A DNA stretch of 64,000 nucleotides. It comes from UBA3206 sp964548855 (GTDB lineage Bacteria > Bacillota_I > Bacilli_A > Acholeplasmatales > Anaeroplasmataceae). Both the position numbers and the translations under genes were made by a program. Position 1 is the stretch's first letter, and each line of letters begins with the position of its first letter. Positions 38,436 to 53,600 of the stretch are shown one piece after another. Location: contig CAZJSR010000004.1 of the NCBI GenBank assembly GCA_964548855.1, forward strand, positions 20,470-84,469, given 5' to 3'. Below the pieces are notes generated by a model, which saw only the letters and a list, made by a program, of their open reading frames with translations, had not been told where the DNA came from and did not search any database.

Positions 38436-38439
38436 AAAT

Positions 38440-38484
38440 AACATGTCTCCTACCTTTTGGTAGGTAGGAGACCATGTTTTATTT
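38440..38484 (+). terminator. Rho-independent terminator of the giant gene
   Basis: The left arm ACATGTCTCCTACC (38441-38454) pairs with GGTAGGAGACCATGT (38463-38477) with one bulged C and an 8-nt loop. It is followed by TTTTATTT. It lies 5 nt after the stop codon and separates this transcript from the next gene. Confidence 0.92.
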
Positions 38485-38535
38485 AAGAAAAACTAGGATT
38501 TTTAAATAAAATATGTCGAATTTTTGTTTAATTTG

Positions 38536-38564
38536 TTTCTTTTTAGGCGAATATAGTTTATAAT
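38536..38564 (+). promoter_or_regulatory. Probable sigma-A-type promoter of the three-gene operon
   Basis: A perfect -10 TATAAT lies at 38559-38564. The -35 is poor: TTTCTT at 38536-38541 with a 17-bp spacer, or TTGTTT at 38533-38538 with 20 bp. Transcription would begin near 38571, giving a leader of about 50 nt before the ATG at 38623. This also argues against a TTG start at 38569. Confidence 0.55.
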
Positions 38565-38609
38565 AAACTTGAAGAATGCTAGAAAAGAAAAAGAAAATAT
38601 AGTTTGTTT

Positions 38610-38613
38610 GGAG
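38610..38613 (+). promoter_or_regulatory. Ribosome binding site deciding the start at 38623
   Basis: GGAG at 38610-38613 lies 9 nt before ATG 38623. In-frame ATGs at 38614 and 38617 are too close to it (0 and 3 nt). The upstream in-frame TTG at 38569 overlaps the promoter/start-site region. Confidence 0.75.
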
Positions 38614-38622
38614 ATGATGTTT

Positions 38623-41600
38623 ATGCGAAATAAGATCACATCGCGTCTAATTACAACGTTTTCGTTTATATTTTTGATAATAGCGTTAGCGATAACTGCC
38701 CTTTTTAGTATGCAAAAAAATATTAAGACGAGCGATAAAAATGAAGTAGAAATAGTTGAATCAACTGTGGATTTAAGTAATAAAATTTCGGTTAATGATA
38801 TGAAATTTAGTTACAACACTAGCGACAAAACCGCGGTATTTATCGGTTTAGCCAAGGGTCACTACACTGCGACACTTGAAATACCAGAGTCTGTTCAAGG
38901 TAGTGACGGTAATAACTATACAGTTACAAGTATCGATCCATATAAAAATCTTACGGAATTGATAATTTATACTAACCCTACTTCTAAGGAAAATTTATTT
39001 GCTACATCTTTATATAGATACGGATCAAATATAAACGCTCTTGTTATTCCTAGTACAGTAACAAATATTGTGTCAGGAGCGTTTTATGGTATGGCACGTC
39101 TAGAATATTTTAAGACGCCTTTTGTAGGACAAAAAAAAGGTATTGATAGCACAACTCCAACGGACAGAAAGTCTCTTCATTCAATGTTTTCTTTAGGATA
39201 CCAAAAGGATTTTGATAGTAATTACCAACCACAATATAAGGCATTTAATAACAGCAATGATACTACGCAAGATGATAGTAGTTTATCTACAAATCCTTCA
39301 GAAACATATTGGTATTCTATAGCAGATACAAATAAGTTTTATTATACAATGCCTAATAATTTAAAAGAGGTAGTAATATATGATGAATCAAAACTACAAG
39401 TTAGAACTTTTTTAGGTATTAAATCTCTCGAAAAAGTTCTAATAAATGATGATCTTGAAACTATTGGTGAGTATGCTTTTGCAGGTTGTAGTAACTTAAA
39501 AAGTGTAAGCTTAAAAGTTTCAACATTACCTGAAGGATTATTCTCCCAATGTTTTAGCTTAACTGAATTTACAATTCCTAATGGAGTTTCAAGTGTGTCA
39601 GAAAATTGTTTCGCTCAATGTGAGTCACTTGAGAAGGCACTAATGCCTACATCAGTTACAAGTATCGGAAATAAAGCTTTTTATCTAGATGAACAATTAT
39701 CTAAAATTGAATTATATAAACTTAATGGTAAAGGGGAAATAGAGGTTATAGAAAGTAAAGAACAATTTAATCTTCCTGCGGGTCTTAAGAATATTGGTGC
39801 AAATGCGTTTGCTGGATGTAATTTGTTAACATCTATTAGTATTCCTAAAGAAATTGAATCTATTGGTGAAGATGCGCTTGGTGGATGTTATGACTTAACT
39901 GAAATTACTCTTCCTTTTATCGGAGCGTCTAAGGGTAAGAGTTCTATAGTTAAAGAGAATATGTTTGGATATATTTTTGGAACTAATGTTAATGCTGGTG
40001 CATACGCAGCAACACAGGGTGAAAACTCATTTTGTATTCCAGAAAATCTTAGAACGATAACTATCACAGGTGAAACATATATTTGTCAATCTGCATTTGC
40101 GAATTTATCTTATGTTTCATCTTCAAATGAAGTAAAGGGTGTAGAGACTATTATTATTAATAATGTAGAAAACATCCAAATCGAATCCGGTATATTTGCT
40201 GGATCTGCCGCACTTAAGAATGTAACAATACCTTATATTCCTTCAGGAAGTGCATTTTATACTTTATTTGGTACTACTTCAAAAACTGGATTATATAGTA
40301 TTGGTAGATATTATGTACCAAATAATTTTGAAAGAGTTACTATAACTAATCAAGAAACATTTAAAGCTGGATCATTCTATTATATGACTTCATTAAAATA
40401 TGTAGAACTTGGTATTCCTACAAAAAGAATTGAAGGCGCAATTTTTTACAATAATCAAAATCTAGAAGAAATCGTAATTCCGTTTGTTGGTTATGGACGT
40501 GGTGATTATAGAAATCATAATGGTGACGCTAGATATTGGTATTGGCGTGATAGAGAATTAAGAAATATGTTTATGTGGATATTCTCAGGAGAATACGTGG
40601 CAAATACATATGCTATAAATACTGTAAACGTTTCGTGGTCAAGTGGTTATAGAAGATATGTTCCTAATTCTCTTAAGAAAGTAACAATCACTGATGATAC
40701 AACAATTGATTATTATTCACTAAGAAATTTCTCATCACTTACTGATTTAACTATTAAAAAGGCAAGTTATATATCAGAAGGTGCAATTGGTGGATGTTAT
40801 AAGCTTGAAAGATTAACAGTTCCATTTATTGGAATGAACGCAAATGAAAATTCATATAGTGGAGACGGCCGTACAATGGGATGGATTTTTGGTACGTCAA
40901 GTTCTGGAACTAAAGATTATCCGACATATGCGGCATATCAAAATTCTAAGTATTATTACATTCCTCAATCATTGAAAAGTATCGTTGTAACTGGAAATGT
41001 TAGAGGAGTTACAAATGATGCGTTTGCGAATATGTCAAATGTTGAATCTATTGACATATCTAATTGTCAAACTACTCTACTTGGTACGCAATCATTTATG
41101 AATTGTAAAAAACTTCATACTATTAAATGGCATGAAGATACAAATATTACAGTTGTACCTACTAGAGCGTTTATGAATTGTTATAAAGTAACAACGATTA
41201 AACAGGCTATACCTTCTATAGATGAAACGCAGGTAACAGTTGGTGAACGTTCATTTGCAGGTACATCTATTAGTGAAATTGATTTTACAAGATTTATCTC
41301 AGTTGGTAATCGTGCATTCGCAGAATGTTTAAGATTAACTGAAGTTAATGTTACTCCAAATTTAAAATCTTTTGGTGAAGGTGTTTTTGAAAATTGTAGT
41401 TATTTAACTAAAGCTACTATAAGCGAAGGACAAGCTACAAAACAATTATTTAGAAACTGTATTTCACTTACTACTATTGATTTAAGAAATAAAACTTTAG
41501 TTATTCCGAGTGGAATGTTTGAAGGTTGTATAAGTCTAGAATACGGAAGTGGAAAATTAGAATTCTCAGAAGGTGTTACAGATATTCAAGCTAATGCATT

Positions 41601-44600
41601 TGCATATTGTACTTCACTTACAAATTTTATACTTCCAACTAATACTATAAATATTGGTGACGGTGTATTCTTTGGTTGCGATAATCTTGAACCGATTATT
41701 ATTCCAAAAGAAGTAAAAACAATTGGTAAAAAAGTATTTACAGAAAATATAGGAAATGATTTCTGTATTTATGTATACTATAATCCAGAAGAATGGCCAA
41801 CAGGATGGTCTACAGGATGGAACTGTATTAACCCTGTTTATACAATGCCTCCTAGAGATGACTATGTTTACATTTTTGAATTTGATGAAGAATTAGTCGG
41901 ATACAAGATTACTGGAATTAAGCCAGGTATCGAATTAAGTGGTAATGTTTTATTACCAGAAGAACATAATTCAATTCCTGTAAAAGGTATTACAGAGAAT
42001 GTGTTTAAAAATCAAGGTAATGTTAAACAAATTATGGTTCCAGATACATATGAATTATTTGGAGACAATTGCTTTAATAACAATACACGTATAAATCTAT
42101 ATTTTGAAGATTTAAAAACATCAAGTAATCTTCCAAATTCAGATAAATTAAAAAGAATAATGTTTAAAGGTATTGTTTTATATGGAGATTCATGGGAATT
42201 AAAAGGAGCATCTACGATTCCTTATGTAAAATTATCATCTATTCAATTCAATTTTGATAAAAAAACATTATACTATAATACTACTGCACAAACACAAGAT
42301 ATAGTGAGAGCACAGCTTAAGGATAATGTGGATGTGGTTGAAAATGGAGAAAATGACGATCTAAATAAAATTATATTTGATAAAAATATTGGTAATAAAG
42401 AAATATTTAATTATGAATATAAGAATAATATTCAAGCTGGTACTGCTTATGTTAATGTAACATTAAATAGTAGTGAATATAACAAATATTTAAAAGCTGA
42501 TAGTTATGCATTCCATTTTACTGGAACAGCTAAACCTACATATACAATTCAAAAGAGTCAAATTAATTTGTATTATAATGATATTTCATATTTAACAAAT
42601 ATAAAACGTACATATTCACCTGGTGAATACTGGTCTAATAGTGTATGGGGAACAAGCAATTTTGTTTCAAGTTTATATAATGATCTTAAGTTTAAACTAA
42701 CTGGTACTCTTAGAGTAAATAGTGAAAATGCAGGTACTTATGAAATTTTTGGTCAAACTTCAAATGAGATGTTTTACTGGAGCAAAGCGCCAAGAGTAAC
42801 TTATAATGGAAAAGATATTACATCTAATTTCCAAATTCTAGTATATTTAAATGTTGAAGTATCTAAACTAGAAGTTGATTTAAAATGGACAGGTGGAAAA
42901 CTTAATGACACTGATAGTGTATATGAATATCAATATACAGGACAAAAGATTACACCTACTGCGATGGCATATGTTAAAGAAAGTGGAATCGCAATGCCTA
43001 ATTGTAATTTAAATATAACAGTTACAAATGGTGATAACGCTATTAAACCAAGTAACATAGAATATGACGCTACATGTGAAGTAAATGATAATAACTATTT
43101 TTATGCGAACGGAAATATTACAACTAAGTTTAGAATTGTTAAAAGAAAATTAACAGTCCGTGTGGAATATGGAAAATTAATAATTGCGCCAGATGCTGAG
43201 CGTATTGAACTTTCTATTAATGAAGATTTTACATCAGTTGAAGGTGATATTACTAATTTAATAAGACTTGAAGGTCTTCAACCTGGTAGTAATTTTGATG
43301 GTAAGATCATAAGCAAACCAAAAATCGCGGGAGGAAGTGCTCATGATAGTGGACTTTATACTTCTGGAGAATATAATTCTCAAGGTGCAAATGATTCTAT
43401 TGTTTGGTTAGAACAAAAATATATTGGTGAAAACTATAATGGGACAATATCTCCAAATCTTAACTTCTTAATTACAAGAGGTGCAGGTAAGGATAAGATA
43501 ATAGAAAATGATTATTATGATGTAAGTCTAGAGGCAAGTATTAATCTTGTTTATGATAAATTTGAAGTCGAATATTCTGTTAAAAATCTTAATACTGGAG
43601 AAATAACAGTACTTACTAATGGTGTTTATGAAATTGTAAATAATCAAAGATATTTAGTATTTAATATCCCTGTAGATGGATATGAACATGAATTTAGTGG
43701 TAATATCACAAATATATCTGATAAGTTCCATGCGTCAGTTTTTGGAAATACTGAAAAAGTAAAACAAGGATATAGTTATGCCTATTATTATGATGGTGAT
43801 GATCCAAAGAATGATCCTTATAAATTTACTAATCTAGGAGCTTATCATATTGGATATAGAGTAAATTCTGGTACATTAAATATTGATGACTATTATCAAT
43901 CAATAAGAATTGTAGCAGTAAAGAGTGATGTTACATTTAATTCTTTAGATAAAGAATATGATGGACAACCTGTATCATTAGATGGATTTATCAAGAAGAG
44001 TGGGGAAATTCCTAATAAACAACAAATTGAATTAAAAATATATGATCAAACTAAAACTAAAGAACTTATGACACCTCCTTCAGTACCTGGTACATATTAT
44101 GTATATGTAAATGCACAAGAACACGATTTCTTTAATGCATTTGATGGATTTGTTAAGTTTGTAATATCTCCAAGAACTATCGATTTATATGTTGATAGAA
44201 TTGAACCTGAGAATATCGGATCTAATATAGAAAGTGAAGGATTCTATAACGGTCTTCAAAAGAAATATGTAATTGATGATGCAAGACTTCATGCAAGTGG
44301 GGCTGTTCTTTCAGGTGATACATTCACAGGTACTCTACTTACAAAGAGTTCTAAACCAGGCGTATATGATTCAAGTGTTCCTAGTGACTGGTACTGGTTA
44401 TCTGGATGGAGTGTATTTAATGATGCTGGATATGACTATACATCATATTACCGTATTAAATTACATGGTTCTTATACAATAAAAGAAAAAATAATTGATG
44501 ATGTTACAGTTACTGGATTTGATGATTATTATGATGCAGCATATCATAATTTAGAAATCACAGTAAAAGGAATAACAGATTATGATATTTACTATACTAT

Positions 44601-47600
44601 GAGTGAGGTAAATGAAAAAACGGATAATAACTTTGTTAAATGGTTATCATTTAATCCAAGTTTTATTGATGTTGGTTATTATAAAATTTACTTTAAGATT
44701 GTAAAAGAAAATTATAAGACATATTATGGCTTTGGAGAAATCAATATTAAAGAAAAAGAAATTGTATATACAAAACCTGCAGATATATTAGAAGATACTG
44801 ATGGAAATTATTATATTAATTATGATGGCTTAAATCATTATCTTGAGATAATTGTTTCTGACCCGATTTTCTCAACTGTTTATTATAAACTAGATGATGG
44901 TGAATATACAACAGATGTTCCTATTGTAAAAGAACCAAATACTCATACTCTTGCGTATAAGATAGTGGCAAGAAATTATAAAACAGTTACAGGTTCATAT
45001 ACTTTTAGTGTTACAGATAAACATCTTAATGACCCTTCAAGTTTAGGAATTCAAATCTTAGATTCTACAGTTTCTTATGATGGATTAGGTCACACTATAA
45101 AAGTTGATACAAATGGACATGAAGCAACTGAAGAAATAACTATCTATTATCATTTAGATGGTGAAACAAATTGGAAAGTAGTAAATCCTTCATTTGTTGA
45201 TGCAGGTATATATAAAATTCATGTAAGAGTTTGTATTATCGGTTACCAATTTATTGAAAAAGTGGCAACCCTTACAATAGAAAAAATTGATTTTACAGAT
45301 ATTAGTTTTAATAATTATGTAGGTGTATTTGATGGTAAATACCATGGTATTACAATTAATGGTCTTGATAATTATGAGGGTATAAAAGTATACTATACTA
45401 ATAATTCAAATATCTTAGGTAGTCAATCAAGTTTAGGATGGAGCGAAACTCCAATTGTTCATAAAAATGTTGGTTCTTATGTTATCTACGTTATGATATC
45501 TTTAAAGAACTATAACACTAAAACTCATAGTGGATATGTTACTATAGAATTTAACAGTAATGTAGATATCAATTTTGAAGATGGATATGAAATAGAGTAT
45601 AAAAAAGAACCAATTACAGTATCTGATTTAGGCGTAACAACAGTCCATGATGGTCTAGTTATTCCTAAGTACTATAACGCAACATATAATGACAGTACAA
45701 GTACCTATAGTTATGATCCTGATGACTTAATTCAAGCACCAACTGAACTAGGTATATATCATGTTATATTACAATATAAAGCTACATCAAACTGTGCTGC
45801 TAAAATGGTTGAGTTCTATTTTAGAATAGTGCCAAGAAAACTAGAAATAAAATATACAAAAAGTGTAGAATATACAGGACAAGAACAAAGTCCATCACCA
45901 ACTGTTGAAACTGGTACTTCTGATAAATTAATTGTACTTTTCGCAAGAAAAGATGGTGTTTCTACATTGCCTATTGAAATAGGTGTATATGACATTATAT
46001 TTAGTTTTACTGAAGATACAAAGAATTATGAAATAATTAATCCTAATGGAACATTTGAAATCACTAAGATTAAGCTTTTAGTTGAATTTGAGACTAAGAT
46101 GGATTATGATTATGCAAATCAATCTAAGTGGTCTAAAAACTCAAACTGGGAAGAATTTAAGTTTACAGAAAAACTTCTTAAGGGGCACAAAATAGATGCT
46201 TCAATGTCTACAAATGGTTACCAAAGAGGTACATATGTATACACTACATTAAATGACAATAAATATGTAAATGTTGTTGTAGTGGAAAAATTTGGTATTA
46301 TTATGGAAAATACTACTATAGATGTTAGTGAATATTATGATATTGAATTTAATATAATTGTTGAAATTAAATTCCCAGATATTGATGCTGAAGTTAAAGA
46401 TAATGAATGTTTCTATGATGGAGATGGACATACTATTAAAGTTGAAATCAATAATAACATAGGAAATATTTCATATGAGTATGCTGATGAGATAGATTAT
46501 AAGAATGGTAATTGGAACTCCTCAATATTAACTTATAAAGATTGTGGTAAATATAAGATTTATGTTAAATTAACATCTCCTTCATTTAATGATTTTGTAG
46601 GATATGCATATTTAACAATTAATAAAGCTAAAGTAGAATTTACTCTTGATCCGTTTAATGAAATATATGACGGAAGTGAATATAATGTTTCATATTCAAT
46701 GAATATTAAAACAATTAATAGAGCAGATGTAGATATTAGATATTATCCTAAAGATAAAACAGATATCTTAAAGCTTAACGCTCTTTATAAAAATTTAGAT
46801 AAAGATAGTGATTTATATAAATCTGGATTAACTAGTATGGTTAATGCAGGAGAATATTATGTAGCGTTTTTTACTAGTGAAGATGCAAACTGGATTAATT
46901 CATATCAAATTGATACAGTAACTTTAAAACAAAGAGAAGTATTATTTACTATCTCAACTCCATACATTAGATCATTTGATTACGATGGAAACAAGAAGAT
47001 TTATAGTCTATCTCAAGCAACTATGGTTGAATCTAGTTTTAATGATATTAAAGCAATTCAACATAATTTTGATAAATTAATCTTAAAATATTGTAGTGTA
47101 AGAACAATTAGTCCAAATTCTAGTAAGGATGGATACAAAACATATTTTGGAGATACTGGATTTGAATTTAATGAAATGATTATTACAAATCAAAAGAATG
47201 AAAATGTATATTTTAACTTTAAACCAGTATTTAAAAAGGAATCTTTACAAATTACAATCAATTCTATTCAGTTAACTCAGTTTGATGTAATAGATACATT
47301 AAAAGAATTTGATGGTAATCCAGCAAATCCAGATATTATTACACCATCTGATGGTGAAGTAACATATACATACTTTAAAGTTGATTCACTTGGAAATCAA
47401 ACTCTTACAACTGCATTAGATGCGATAAATGTAGGAGAGTATTATGTACTATGTCAAATTGGTGCTGGAACAAACTATTTCGCATGGAGTGGTTCTAAGG
47501 GCGCAAATGTTACAATTATTCCAAAGAAGGTAACATTAACTTGGTCAAATTTACAACAAGAATTTAATGGACAAGGTCAAATGGCTAATGCTACATATAA

Positions 47601-50600
47601 TAATGTATTTGGCTTTGATATAAACGCTAAAGTTGAAGCTATAGTTCAAGGTGATATTTATAGTACTGTTGTAAATGCAAATCTTTATGAAGTATACGCA
47701 ACTATTGATGATAGTAATTATGAATTAGTTGGTAATTCATATAATGCATTTGAAATTACAAAGATAAAATATAATATCGATGTTACAGCGGACTATTATG
47801 TTACTCAAACTGTTTGGGTTAAAGAATTTAATGAGGAATATTTTAAAGATCAAAATATTATTGAATCTCTTGTTATGACAAATAAAACAGAAGATGGATT
47901 AGCAAAGATTAAATCAAAAACATCAAATCCTGGTACATATTATACTAATGCTGATTTTGAATATGATATTAAGATTATGTCAAATGGTGTTGATGTAACT
48001 GAATCTGTTTCATTTGATGTTTTAGGTGAACTTGTAATTCATTCAAAAGAAATTGAATTTACTGCAAGAGATATAGAAATTGAATATGACGGAAAAGCTC
48101 ATACTGTTTGGGATGCGTTAGTAATTGAAAATCCTAGTAAAGATTTGGTAACAATTAATACAGGAACAACACCAGGAGAATATGTTAACGGAGTGTTAGA
48201 TTATGTAGATGTTGGAGTTTATACTATTTATTTTAAACTTACAGCAAGTGATTATGAACCTAAAATGGGACAAGTAACAATTGAAATTACATTAAAAGAA
48301 GCGTTCTTAAATTTAGGAAGTGTAAGACTTGATAAAGAGTATGATAATATACAAATAAGTGATAATGATATATTATCTAAAGTAACAGGTAATTATAATG
48401 GTACATCATCTAGTGATTTAAAAGTTACATATTACGAGCTTGGAAGTTCAACTCCACTTACAAGTGCACCATACGATGCTGGAGAATATGAATTTGTTAT
48501 AACATGTATAAATGATACAAATCCTGACTATATCAAGAATTATACTAATCTTGAAGCACGTAAGACATTTACTATTTCTCCTAAGAAGATAAAATTAACA
48601 GTGAATAAAGATATAGAAATTATTAAAGATACGCCGACAACAGTAGATACTGGTTCAGTAAAAAATACTAATGGTTTAGTAAGTTATGCAACATTAACTT
48701 ATCAAATACAATCAGTTAGCGCTTTACCTAGAGGTGTTTATAAAAATAACGAAAATCTATTTACATATGATACTACTAATCAGTATACATTCTATTCAGG
48801 AGAGAGTCTATTTGATTTAAAACAATTTAAATTTACATGGACAGTTGTTGCATCAAATAGAAAAGATTCTCATGGAAATGATATGGATGTTTCATTTAAC
48901 TATATGATTGAATTAGATTTTACCGCAACAATTCATCTTCCATATCTAGATATTACAATAGATGATGTTGTGGTAGACTATGATGGAAATGCTCATTATG
49001 GAAGCATTAATCCAACAAATTATACTCATAAATACAGTGGTATTAAATCATACTTTAATGAGTCTATAATAGGTGATACAAATGCATTAACACCTAATCA
49101 AATAAGTGATGTTAAATACTCAAATCCTGGTTCTTATAAAGTATATTATAAGTTTGAATGTGAAAACTTTGAACCTCTTGAATCATTCTATACTATAACT
49201 ATTAATAAACTTAAAAGAACTGTTACAATTAAAGATAAGCTTGATAAGGAATACGATGGAATTAAACTATTAAGTAGTGGTGTAAATTATAGTATTGGAT
49301 ATGATTCAATGTCATTAACTGATAATTATAATTCAGGTGAAGTTGAAAAATATTTCCAAAAAGAAGGAAATTCAACTATTTTTGATTATGTTTTAAATGC
49401 TGGAAAGTATAAATTTATAATTATAATCCCTGAAAGCGATAATTATATAGAATCAAAAGAAGAAATAGAATTTGTTGTTTCAAGAAAAACAATATATATG
49501 AATGGTACACCAACATATAAATTTAACAATAAGAATCCTATGTATTCTGATTTTACACCATTGAATGGTATATTTGGTTTAACATATAGCGATAAAACAA
49601 TTGTAAATGATTTAGAAATAAAAGGTGTTTTAACAACAACTAGTGCAAATAAAGGTACATATACAGGTCGAGAAGCAACAGTTTATTGGAATAATGGAGA
49701 TTATGAAATCTTTACAAACGATGCGGCTATGTTGGATGTATCAATGAATTATCAAATTGATATTTCAAATGTAGTAATCGAAATATTACCTGGTGAAATT
49801 GAATATTTTATAGGTAATACTACGTTTGAATATGCTATAGATAGTAATACAAATAAGGCGGTTTCTCATAAAGTAGACGCATATTCTACATCTCCAGTAG
49901 GCGCAACTGTATTGTATTCAAAAGATGGTAAAGAAGGTTCATATAAAACAAAAGAAGATTTTGAAGGATTTAGTACAGTAGCCGATAAACATCAATTATT
50001 TATTAAATTTAGTTATCCAAATTATGATGATAAGATAGTAGAAGTGATTGTTACAATTAATAAAGCAAAGCTTACACTTGATATTCCTAGCTTATCAAAA
50101 CAATATGATGGACAGGAAGTATTATTAGTAGAGGGGGCTAGTTATACAACTAATTGTCCTGAGCTTAGTTTACAAATGTTAATTGAAAATCAAAGATATA
50201 ATGAATATGATCCAAAGACAGATAGTTGGATGTCTATGGGTGATAAGAGACCTTTAAATGTTGGTACATATCAATTAGAAATAATTCTAGGTGCTATTGG
50301 TAATTACGAGGGTAGGCAATTTACATTTAAATTTGAAATAACAGCGATGGATGTTGGTGTAAAATGGGATTCTACTACATTTGTATATAACGGAACTTCT
50401 CAGGTACCAAAACCAATTCTATATAATAATATTGGTCAAGTTATAACGGATTTAAATTATACTTTTAAAACTGAAAAGATTACGGCACCTGATGATGCAT
50501 CAATTAATGTAGGTGGTTATAGATTAACAATAGCACTTACTAATGCATCTGACTATTATATTGATGCTAAGGATTTAAGTGTTAATTATAGTATTATTAT

Positions 50601-53600
50601 GAGAAATGTTAAACTTGAACTTAATATGAATACTTCACATACAGGAAGTGTGATAACTCTACCTTATGGTATAAATGGATTTAGTGCCTCAGGTTTAGTT
50701 GATAATCATCATTTAAGTACTACACAACTACAAACTACCGCATCAGCTGTAGGAAACTATAGTGTATATGATCCTATAAACAAAGATAATAATCAATTTA
50801 TATGGTTATCATCTACAAATATGCCGGTTATCCTTGATGCATCAAGTAATGATGTGACAAGTAACTATAATATTAGTTATGATTTGCATCTTCAAATTAA
50901 CTATAATCAAATTCAAGCATCACATACAAATTATGAAGGATATTATGATGGATTACCTCATACTGCAGTGGTTACGGTTCATACATTAGGTGAAGGATTT
51001 ACTATTTTATATTCATCTAAATATTCAACAAATCCTTCAGATTATAAAAATGAAGTATTATATTTTACTAATGTTGGTGTTCATGAAATTTATTATATGA
51101 TTTCAAAAGAGGGATATACTCCTTTAATAAGTAATACTCCTGCGTATGTAACGATTAAGAAGGCTAATGCAAATCTTGTGTTAGATGATCCATATTTAGT
51201 CCTAACAAAGACATACGATGGAATTCCAATTAGTAATCCTAATGTTACTTGTAAATTACCTAAAGAAAAAATTCAATATAATTATTATAAAATTGATGAT
51301 GAAGGTAATATAATTTCTACGAAACTTGAAGGAAGTATTGTAAATGTTGGTAAGTATAGATTAAAAATTACTGTAGAAGGTGGAGACAACTATGAAAATG
51401 GTGAAATCATAAAAGATTTCGAAATCTTCAAACGCGAAGTTATAATAACACATTCTAGAACTCTTGGAACAGAATCAATGAATTATAATGGTAGAAGATG
51501 GCAAAAAGATGTTAATAGTTCTGATATTAAGGTAACTAATTTAGTATCTGGTCATAGATTTAGTGCTGGTTCTATCATTCAAACAAAGAGTGTTAATGCA
51601 GGTAAGTATACTAACGCTAGTGACTTTGAATGGCAAAATTCTAAATATCAGATAATTACAAGTGATGAAATAGATGTTACTTCAAATTATATTGTAGAAA
51701 TTCAGTTACATGTTACAATATCTGAGATTGATATGAATGTAACAACAAGTGGTTTTAGTGGATCATATGACGGAAAGCCGCATTCAATTACGGTTATCGT
51801 TAATGACCCAGTTGAAGGTGCAACAATTGAATACTCATTGAAAGAAGATAGTGATTATTCAACAACTTTAATAACTAGAACATATGTAGGTACTACAGTA
51901 GTATATTTTAGAATAAGTGCACCAAATTATAAGACTTTTAAGTCTGAAGCGTTAATTCAAATTACGGGTAAGAATAATACATATACTTTAGATTATAAGC
52001 AAAATATTGAATATAATGGACAAAAGTATCCGACACCTACTGTAACTACAGCTTCTACAGGAGAAAGAGTTATTAAGTATTATAATTCTACTGACACATT
52101 ATTAGAGCATCCACTTAAAGATGCTCCTATAGATGCCGGAAGTTATTTCTTCACTATCGTTGTTGAAACTGATGGTATAAATGAAGAAATAGTAATCGAA
52201 AAACAATCATTTATTATTACTCCAAAACAAGTAAATGTTTCATGGAGTGATCTAGCGCAAGAATATACAGGAGAGCCATTAATTCCAACAGCAAGTTTTG
52301 AGGATATTAATGGTACAAGTATTAATCTTGTTATTAAGTCAGAGATTAATAATATGATTGCGGTAAATGATTATAATGTAAGTGTAACAACTACTGATTC
52401 TAACTATAAATTAGTCGGAAGCACAAATACATTTACAATTTATAAAAAAGCAATAACAGAACCTCAAATTCAAGATGATATGGAATTTGAGTATGGTTCT
52501 GATATCATCATTAAAGATATTTATGGAAATATTTATGAATTAGATGTAGATGGAAATATTATTTCTATCACAAAGATAAATGATCCAGATAATCCTGATG
52601 ATGATGTATTAGATGAAGATATTAATCTTCCATATAAGTTTATAATTTCACCTGATATGAATGCGGATGGAGTAGTAGTTGAAAAACATACTCTAACAAT
52701 TGAGTTAACTGATAAAGATAACTATGAATGGGAAGCTAAGAAAAACTCAAATGATCTAGAGATTGATTATGTAATAACTCCTTATGATATTATTAAGCAT
52801 AATGATAAATATGAGTTATCAATCGCAATCAGTGGTCAATCATTCCAATATACAGGTGATGAAATTAAACCTATAATTACAATTAATATTATTGATAAAA
52901 ATACAAGAGATAAAGTTGCGCAATTATATGAAAAGAATGCGACAGATATTCCTTCAGATAGATTCGCAAATTTTGAATTAGAGTATAAAAATAATATTAA
53001 TATTACCCCAACTGGAGAATATGCGACTGTAAGTATTACAGGTATAAATAACATTACCTTCAGTAAGGAAATGAAATTTACAATTCTAGAGAAAGCTCCA
53101 GAAAAAATAACGTTGACAGATTCAGCCACAATGGGATTTATTAAGGTAAATAATACTAAGTATGATGATGGTGGTATGATAACGGAAATTATTATTGATG
53201 ATGTCGAAAGAAAAGAAGCAAAAGAAAAATTTATATATCTTGGAAGATTACACCAAAATACATATATTAGCGATATATTAATTCAACTCGCAAATGAATT
53301 AAAACTAATTAAAGTTTATAATTCAGGAGGTCAGTTAATAGATTCAGCATCTTATGATAGTACATATTTTGGAAGCGGATATAAAATTGTATTAATTGAT
53401 GAAAAGACTAATCTAGAAGTAGATTCAATAGAAGCTGTCTTATTTGGAGATTTAAATGGAGATGGAATGATAAATGTTGTTGACGTAGGTCAATATTCAG
53501 CATATTTATCTGGTTCACAAGGATTTGATGAAATGGGAATATTCTACTATGCACTATTTACTTCTTTAAGTCAAACTGTACCAAATGCTATAACGTTTGG

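Noticed and set aside
37926..38435. Sortase or S-layer anchoring of the giant protein
   Set aside because: No LPxTG-like motif, hydrophobic tail or SLH repeat is present at the C-terminus; it ends in a dockerin.
38569..38622. Upstream in-frame TTG start for the second gene
   Set aside because: It sits within the promoter/start-site region and adds a charged, non-signal N-terminus. ATG 38623 has a proper ribosome binding site and begins a signal-like sequence.
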